From positions 310,001 through 374,000 of the forward strand of contig DATGFN010000022.1 in the NCBI GenBank assembly GCA_035308965.1: DNA of 64,000 nucleotides, written 5' to 3'. The DNA is from DASYXZ01 sp035308965 (GTDB taxonomy: Bacteria > Acidobacteriota > Terriglobia > UBA7540). This document shows positions 60,275 to 64,000 of this stretch, in pieces. A model generated the notes under the pieces. That model saw only the letters and a program-made list of their open reading frames with translations. It ran no database searches and was not told where the DNA came from. Position numbers and translations under genes: made by a program. Position 1 is the stretch's first letter, and every line of letters starts with the position of its first letter.

Positions 60275-60339
60275 TTTATACGCGGGCGTGAATTCTATGT
60301 CTGTTCACTGCGGCTCGCCGGTTAGGTCAATAGTGCTCA
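60275..60339 (-). promoter_or_regulatory. Shared promoter module F (LPATA protein)
   Basis: Minus strand: TGAGCACTATTGACC (60325-60339), 21 bp after TTGACC, CAGACA as -35 (60298-60303), 17 bp, TATAAA as -10 (60275-60280). The leader to the LPATA-protein ATG would be about 270 bases. No gene is seen in 60119-60484. Confidence 0.82.
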
Positions 60340-60484
60340 GCCTGGTCCACGGTGCGGGGGAATGAAGTGGAGGGCGAAATTCCGGAGGGTTCCAAGGTGG
60401 CGTTAATGCCGTTCCAATTTGATTCGCCTATGTATAAAACCTGCGGACGAAGCGCAGAATTAGCCGGGAAATGGAGTAACGGCG

Positions 60485-61177
60485 CTAGTCTTTCAGGACG
60501 ACGCCCAGGAGGCCGCTGTTCACGGTTAATCCGCCGCTGTCCGCGTAATCTATGAAACCAAGCTCCCTGAACTTATTCATGAAGTGGCTGATCCGCGACC
60601 GGGTGGTGCCCACCATCTGGGCGAGGTCTTCCTGATTGATCCGGGGGTGTACCGCCTCCGATTTACTTTCCTTGCCAAAATGGGCGAGCAACAAGAGAAT
60701 CCGAGCCAGACGCTTCTCGCTGGAGTTGAATAGTTGGTCCACCAGATCTCCTTCGAACCGGATATTGCGCGAAAGCAGATGAGTGACAAACAGCTCCGAA
60801 ACGCCGTGGCGTTCGTGGAGCATGCGAGCCATCAGGGCCTTGTCAATCCTGGCCAAAGAACAATCGGTAAGAGCAAAGGCCGATGAAATGCGCAGAAGCT
60901 GGCCGGCCAGGCATCCCTCGCCGAAAAAATCTCCATCGCTCAAAAGGGTAACAATCGCTTCTTTGCCCTGAGCGGACGTCACTGAGATTTTTACTTTGCC
61001 TTTTTGAATATAGAACAAGGAATCCGCTGGATCTCCCTGTGAGAAAATGACGCGGTTCGCGCCGTACTCAGTATATTTGGTCCCGCCGTTGAACGCAGCG
61101 ATGAGCTCTTCCCAATCGATGGGGTGCTTTTTCCTGGCAGCGCTGACCACTTCAGGTTGTTTTTTCTTCTTCGACAC
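60485..61177 (-). CDS. Crp/Fnr-family transcriptional regulator
   Basis: 230 residues from a GTG. Cyclic-nucleotide-type beta barrel at about 35-145 (VIFSQGDPADSLFYIQKGKV, VTLLSDGDFFGEGCLAG), a dimer helix, then a winged helix-turn-helix at about 175-225 (INQEDLAQMVGTTRSRISHF, NKFRELGFIDY). The usual cAMP-binding arginine-serine pair is not clearly present, so the ligand may differ. It lies between the LPATA gene and a second Crp/Fnr gene, all on the minus strand, and is a candidate for control of the shared promoter modules. Confidence 0.92.
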   Translation of the reverse strand: MSKKKKQPEVVSAARKKHPIDWEELIAAFNGGTKYTEYGANRVIFSQGDPADSLFYIQKGKVKISVTSAQGKEAIVTLLSDGDFFGEGCLAGQLLRISSAFALTDCSLARIDKALMARMLHERHGVSELFVTHLLSRNIRFEGDLVDQLFNSSEKRLARILLLLAHFGKESKSEAVHPRINQEDLAQMVGTTRSRISHFMNKFRELGFIDYADSGGLTVNSGLLGVVLKD

Positions 61178-61641
61178 GTCGACCTGATTCGCCTTACTGA
61201 AGGTGAGTCCCTAGCATCGATATGATCAATTTTAGGGCAGGGTCTGTGGTCGGGGCTGAAAAAGCTCTGCGACACAATTTCGATGCGCGCCGAGAGGCGG
61301 GACAGGACCCTCAAGGCAATCCCTTGGACCTTCAGATCCTCACCCAGACCCGTTACCAGGCAACAGCTTATGTTTCGGGATTGGATCTTGTCTGTCGGAT
61401 ATCGAACACTAAATGCAATCTTTTCAGAGGACTGCTTCAGCGGGTCTTACCCCTCCCAGGTTGACCGTAAAATCTGAACGGCACCCGGGGTCATCAACAA
61501 ACTTAGCCGGTCACTAAGGTTTGTGAAGAGTGAAGATGGATGGCAGGCTGGGAAACTCCATGTGGGGGCGGGTCGGGCTGTTACCTCTGTTGGCTTTCGG
61601 CCCGAGGATTTCACTGCGTATTGGATTTCAGCTTAAATTCG
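61178..61641. other. 464 bp gap between two Crp/Fnr genes
   Basis: No frame here shows a ribosome-binding site or family match, and no copy of the shared promoter module is present. Confidence 0.5.
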
Positions 61642-62433
61642 TCAGCCCATGTGGCTGGTTCGAATCTTGAAAGTCTTTCCTTGACGCAAGGGTCCTTCGC
61701 CAAATCTGTCCAGTTGGATAGCCTGGTAGCACTCGCACGCGCAGCTTTGGAGTTTTGCGCGGTTCAGAATCTGGACTGCACCGCGAGTGAGCACAATTAT
61801 CCGCTTCTTCTGCAAAACGCCGGCAGTCACGCTGACCGTGGGCCGGTCTGTGCCCAGCATCGTCGCAAGGAAATCCTGAGTAATGGCAAACTCTGCGGAA
61901 TCCACCCTGTCCTGTGTGATCAGCAGCCAGCGCGCCAGCCTCTGTCCAATATTGTGAAGCCGATTACACGCGGCAGTTTGTGCGATCTGAAGTCCCTGAA
62001 GCACTGCATATCGTATTAGCATCAATTGAAACTGTGGAGTGGAAGTTGAGAGCCCTTGCAAGTCGCCCGCTCTCATTCTGAACCCATTCCCTCCAATTTG
62101 TACGATCTCGCGCACTTGACTCTTTTTCATGCCAATCGCCGCCGGTATTCCTGCAATCCCTTCCTTTCCCACCTCCCCTACTTCAACTGTCCTTCCATCT
62201 TCGGTCTCAATGACCAGCGATACCATGCCCGAATTGGGGAAATGTACAAACTCCAGGCGGCAGTTCGGTTCGTAAAGGCTGCGATGGTGCGCCAGGTTGA
62301 GAAACTCCAGGTAAGGGCGGATGGCGCGGTATTCGCTGTCGGGAATCGACAGAAGGAGCTTGTTGCTGACCGGCTTTCCGGCAGCATTGGTCCGTTCACC
62401 TTGTCTAGCAATTTGAAAATCTCTTCTTGCCAT
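61642..62433 (-). CDS. Crp/Fnr-family transcriptional regulator, diverged
   Basis: 263 residues from the ATG at 62433. Sensor barrel at about 28-140 (LEFVHFPNSGMVSLVIETED, EVGEVGKEGIAGIPAAIG), then a long helix and a DNA-binding domain at about 185-225 (FAITQDFLATMLGTDRPTVS, VTAGVLQKKRIIVLTRGAVQ). The pattern PNSGMVSLV and the TDRPTVSV recognition helix identify a Crp-like subgroup common in soil proteobacteria and acidobacteria that probably does not bind cAMP. The C-terminal 40 residues contain cysteines (CACECYQA). A second candidate regulator for the local modules. Confidence 0.9.
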   Translation of the reverse strand: MARRDFQIARQGERTNAAGKPVSNKLLLSIPDSEYRAIRPYLEFLNLAHHRSLYEPNCRLEFVHFPNSGMVSLVIETEDGRTVEVGEVGKEGIAGIPAAIGMKKSQVREIVQIGGNGFRMRAGDLQGLSTSTPQFQLMLIRYAVLQGLQIAQTAACNRLHNIGQRLARWLLITQDRVDSAEFAITQDFLATMLGTDRPTVSVTAGVLQKKRIIVLTRGAVQILNRAKLQSCACECYQAIQLDRFGEGPLRQGKTFKIRTSHMG

Positions 62434-62497
62434 GAGTTGTTATCCTGCCCATGAGGTCGCAGGTCCTTTTCTCGTCGGGTTCGGCCAACGACAGGCG

Positions 62498-62692
62498 TCA
62501 GTTGGTGAAAGAGCATGCTCCGCAGGCCGTGCATGACCCATTGGACGATTTAGTTGTGAGATTCTCCCTGGAGGAGCCGAGTCCGCCGACAACGGCGATG
62601 ACCGCCAGCACTGCGAGGATGAGAACCTCCAGCTTGTCCTGCCCGAACCGGACGAGCAAGACGGCTTGAGTGCCGGAAACGACGATCTTCAA
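62498..62692 (-). CDS. Doubtful small membrane protein
   Basis: 64 codons from a TTG without a ribosome-binding site. A hydrophobic stretch LEVLILAVLAVIAVVGGLG and a final CTACGACSFTN are the only features. It could be a real small membrane protein like others in this region, or chance. Confidence 0.25.
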   Translation of the reverse strand: MKIVVSGTQAVLLVRFGQDKLEVLILAVLAVIAVVGGLGSSRENLTTKSSNGSCTACGACSFTN

Positions 62693-62706
62693 TGCAGGTT
62701 AGGAGT

Positions 62707-62743
62707 CCTGGACCACCTCTCGCGAGGACATATGTGGTCCAGG
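62707..62743 (-). terminator. Hairpin after the OmpA gene
   Basis: Perfect ten-base arms CCTGGACCAC/GTGGTCCAGG with a 17-base loop, 16 bp beyond the OmpA stop. No T-run, so it is a weak terminator or a stabilising hairpin. Confidence 0.5.
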
Positions 62744-62758
62744 GCCGCCATTCTGAGG

Positions 62759-64000
62759 CTATTGCTGAAGCTTCGCTCCACTCGCCACGGGGTGCATGCG
62801 CGTTCCAATTGCATCGCCCGAGACGACTAACTCCACTCGACGATTCTGCTGCCGTCCCGCCGCCGTATCATTGGTTGCAACGGGCTGGCTTTGGCCGAGA
62901 CCACGGGCTTCCACCGAAGAGGAATTGAGCCCCTGTCCAACCAGGTAGTCGCGCACCGCGTTGGCGCGGTTTTCGGATAATTTCATGTTGGACTCTTCCG
63001 TTCCGACGCTGTCCGTATTGCCCTCCACCTGAAGGTTCAAGCTGGGATAAGCCAGGATGATGCCTGAGACTTTGGCCAGCTTCTCCCGAGCCCCGGGTTT
63101 AAGAGTGTACTTGCCCGTGTCGAACAGGACATCGGAGATGTTAATGATCAAGCCCCGCGCGCTGTCGCGGGTTTCCAGGATCAAATTCAACTGGGCCGAA
63201 AGTTTGTTGCGCAGATCCTGTTTCTCCTGCTCGGATTGGTCAGAGGCGTCCTGGCGTGCCTGCTCGTTCTCCGCCTTTGCAGCCAAGCGGGCTTTCTCTG
63301 CGTCGGCCTGAGATGCGGCGATCGCAGCTGCCGATGCAGCCTGACTCTCCGCCAATTCGGATTTCGCCCTGGCGGCGTCCTCGGCTGCTTCGGACTGGGC
63401 CTTGTCCTTCTGCCTTCTGGCCTCGTTGGCTTGATCGCGCGACAGCGCTTGTGCGTCTGCGGAAGCCTGGCGTTCGTTGGCGATATGCTCCTCGCCCATC
63501 TTCTTGACCGCGATCTCGCGCGCATCTTCGGCAGTTTGGACGGCCTCGCGGGCAACGGCGATCAACTGCTTTCTTGGAACGTCCCTTTGCGTGGCGTATC
63601 CATCCGCCGTGTTCATCAATTGGTCGGCGTGCTGATAGCTTTCGCTGGCATACTGCCGGGCGCCCTCGGACTCCGCGATGCGCAACGCGTTGCGAGCCTC
63701 GAAGAATTCGAGCGGCAACCTGGCGTTCAAGACCACCGGGTCAAACTTGTAGCCGGTGGGAATGTAGCCGCCGCGCTCCATCAGTTCATACTTGACTTTA
63801 ACGGCCTCCGCGGTTCCTTTGGTATCCTCGCGAACAACATTTTCGAGCACCACGAGATTGCTGGGCTGCCGAACGGCATAATAGGGTTCGGCGGTCACAA
63901 CCATCGCGAAAGCCTGGAAATCCGTGGTCACGTCCAGCTTACTGCGGCCGTGATCGCCCACCAAAACCTCTCCTAAGTTCACCGCCCGGCCCTCTGGCGA
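62759..64000 (-). CDS. OmpA-family protein with a long coiled coil, 5' partial
   Basis: At least 413 residues; the frame stays open to the window end, so the start is outside. The N-terminal part has beta strands (TDFQAFAMVVTAEPYYAVRQ). Then follows a charged helical region to about 285, very rich in Ala, Glu, Gln, Lys and Asp (RQASADAQALSRDQANEARR), a long coiled coil. The last 125 residues are an OmpA peptidoglycan-binding domain: SDVLFDTGKYTLKPGAREKL, LQVEGNTDSVGTEESNMKLS, ENRANAVRDYL, then QQNRRVELVV. It should span or link the outer membrane to peptidoglycan. No signal peptide can be judged because the start is missing. Confidence 0.92.
   Translation of the reverse strand, partial: SPEGRAVNLGEVLVGDHGRSKLDVTTDFQAFAMVVTAEPYYAVRQPSNLVVLENVVREDTKGTAEAVKVKYELMERGGYIPTGYKFDPVVLNARLPLEFFEARNALRIAESEGARQYASESYQHADQLMNTADGYATQRDVPRKQLIAVAREAVQTAEDAREIAVKKMGEEHIANERQASADAQALSRDQANEARRQKDKAQSEAAEDAARAKSELAESQAASAAAIAASQADAEKARLAAKAENEQARQDASDQSEQEKQDLRNKLSAQLNLILETRDSARGLIINISDVLFDTGKYTLKPGAREKLAKVSGIILAYPSLNLQVEGNTDSVGTEESNMKLSENRANAVRDYLVGQGLNSSSVEARGLGQSQPVATNDTAAGRQQNRRVELVVSGDAIGTRMHPVASGAKLQQ

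Noticed and set aside
61222..61477. Plus-strand frames of 64-80 codons between the two Crp/Fnr genes
   Set aside because: No ribosome-binding site, no hydrophobic or domain pattern, and they overlap each other in different frames.
1..64000. rRNA, tRNA, CRISPR array, prophage or integrative-element genes
   Set aside because: I saw no conserved rRNA segments, no tRNA cloverleaf with a CCA end, no regularly spaced short repeats, and no integrase or phage structural genes. A dedicated covariance-model search would be needed to exclude small RNAs.

Overview
This 64 kb window looks like chromosome of an Acidobacteriota (soil acidobacterium) or a close relative. The best markers are three large duplicated orphan permeases of the acidobacterial ADOP type, a VWA protein of the acidobacterial 'VWFA-related' type, many small exported stress-type proteins, and moderately high GC. 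I found no rRNA, tRNA, CRISPR array, phage block or replication origin.

Layout. 1-7145: three ADOP permeases, with a four-helix-bundle gene inside an inverted-repeat element between the second and third. 7397-11006: a TPR protein, YvcK, and a small AraC-type regulator after a long palindromic gap. 11433-18179: a visibly more AT-rich accessory block with a large exported protein, an exported protein broken by one amber codon, a Tat lipoprotein amidohydrolase, a partial patatin copy and an intact patatin. 18643-22729: GlmU fused to a STAS domain, a membrane coiled-coil protein and a glycine-zipper protein whose 3' end is duplicated. 22957-23989: a VapBC-type toxin-antitoxin pair lying between the two copies of that 217 bp duplication. 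24385-33779: signalling genes, an orphan barstar-like gene, a RAYT transposase flanked by inverted 40 bp REPs, further REP copies and RAYT relics. 33874-40526: a NarL-type kinase with two stand-alone receivers, then acetate kinase and phosphoketolase (acetyl phosphate metabolism). 41438-46831: a giant alpha-2-macroglobulin. 47402-48497: a decayed FitAB-like module beside an intact DUF433/DUF5615 pair.

48630-64000: almost entirely minus-strand envelope and stress genes: small membrane proteins, a zinc-dependent phospholipase C-like protein, a SYLF protein, a peptidoglycan-binding protein, low-complexity secreted proteins, a truncated sigma-like protein, a VWA protein plus sortase, a protein with an LPATA sorting tail, two Crp/Fnr regulators and an OmpA protein. 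Six 65 bp promoter modules here share fixed geometry: TTGACC, 21 bp, a -35 box, 17 bp, then a TATAAA-like -10. They precede the SYLF gene, two secreted-protein genes, the sigma-like gene (two modules) and the LPATA protein. I infer an envelope-stress regulon, and it is the most interesting feature of the window. Its regulator is unknown; the sigma-like protein and the two Crp/Fnr proteins are local candidates.
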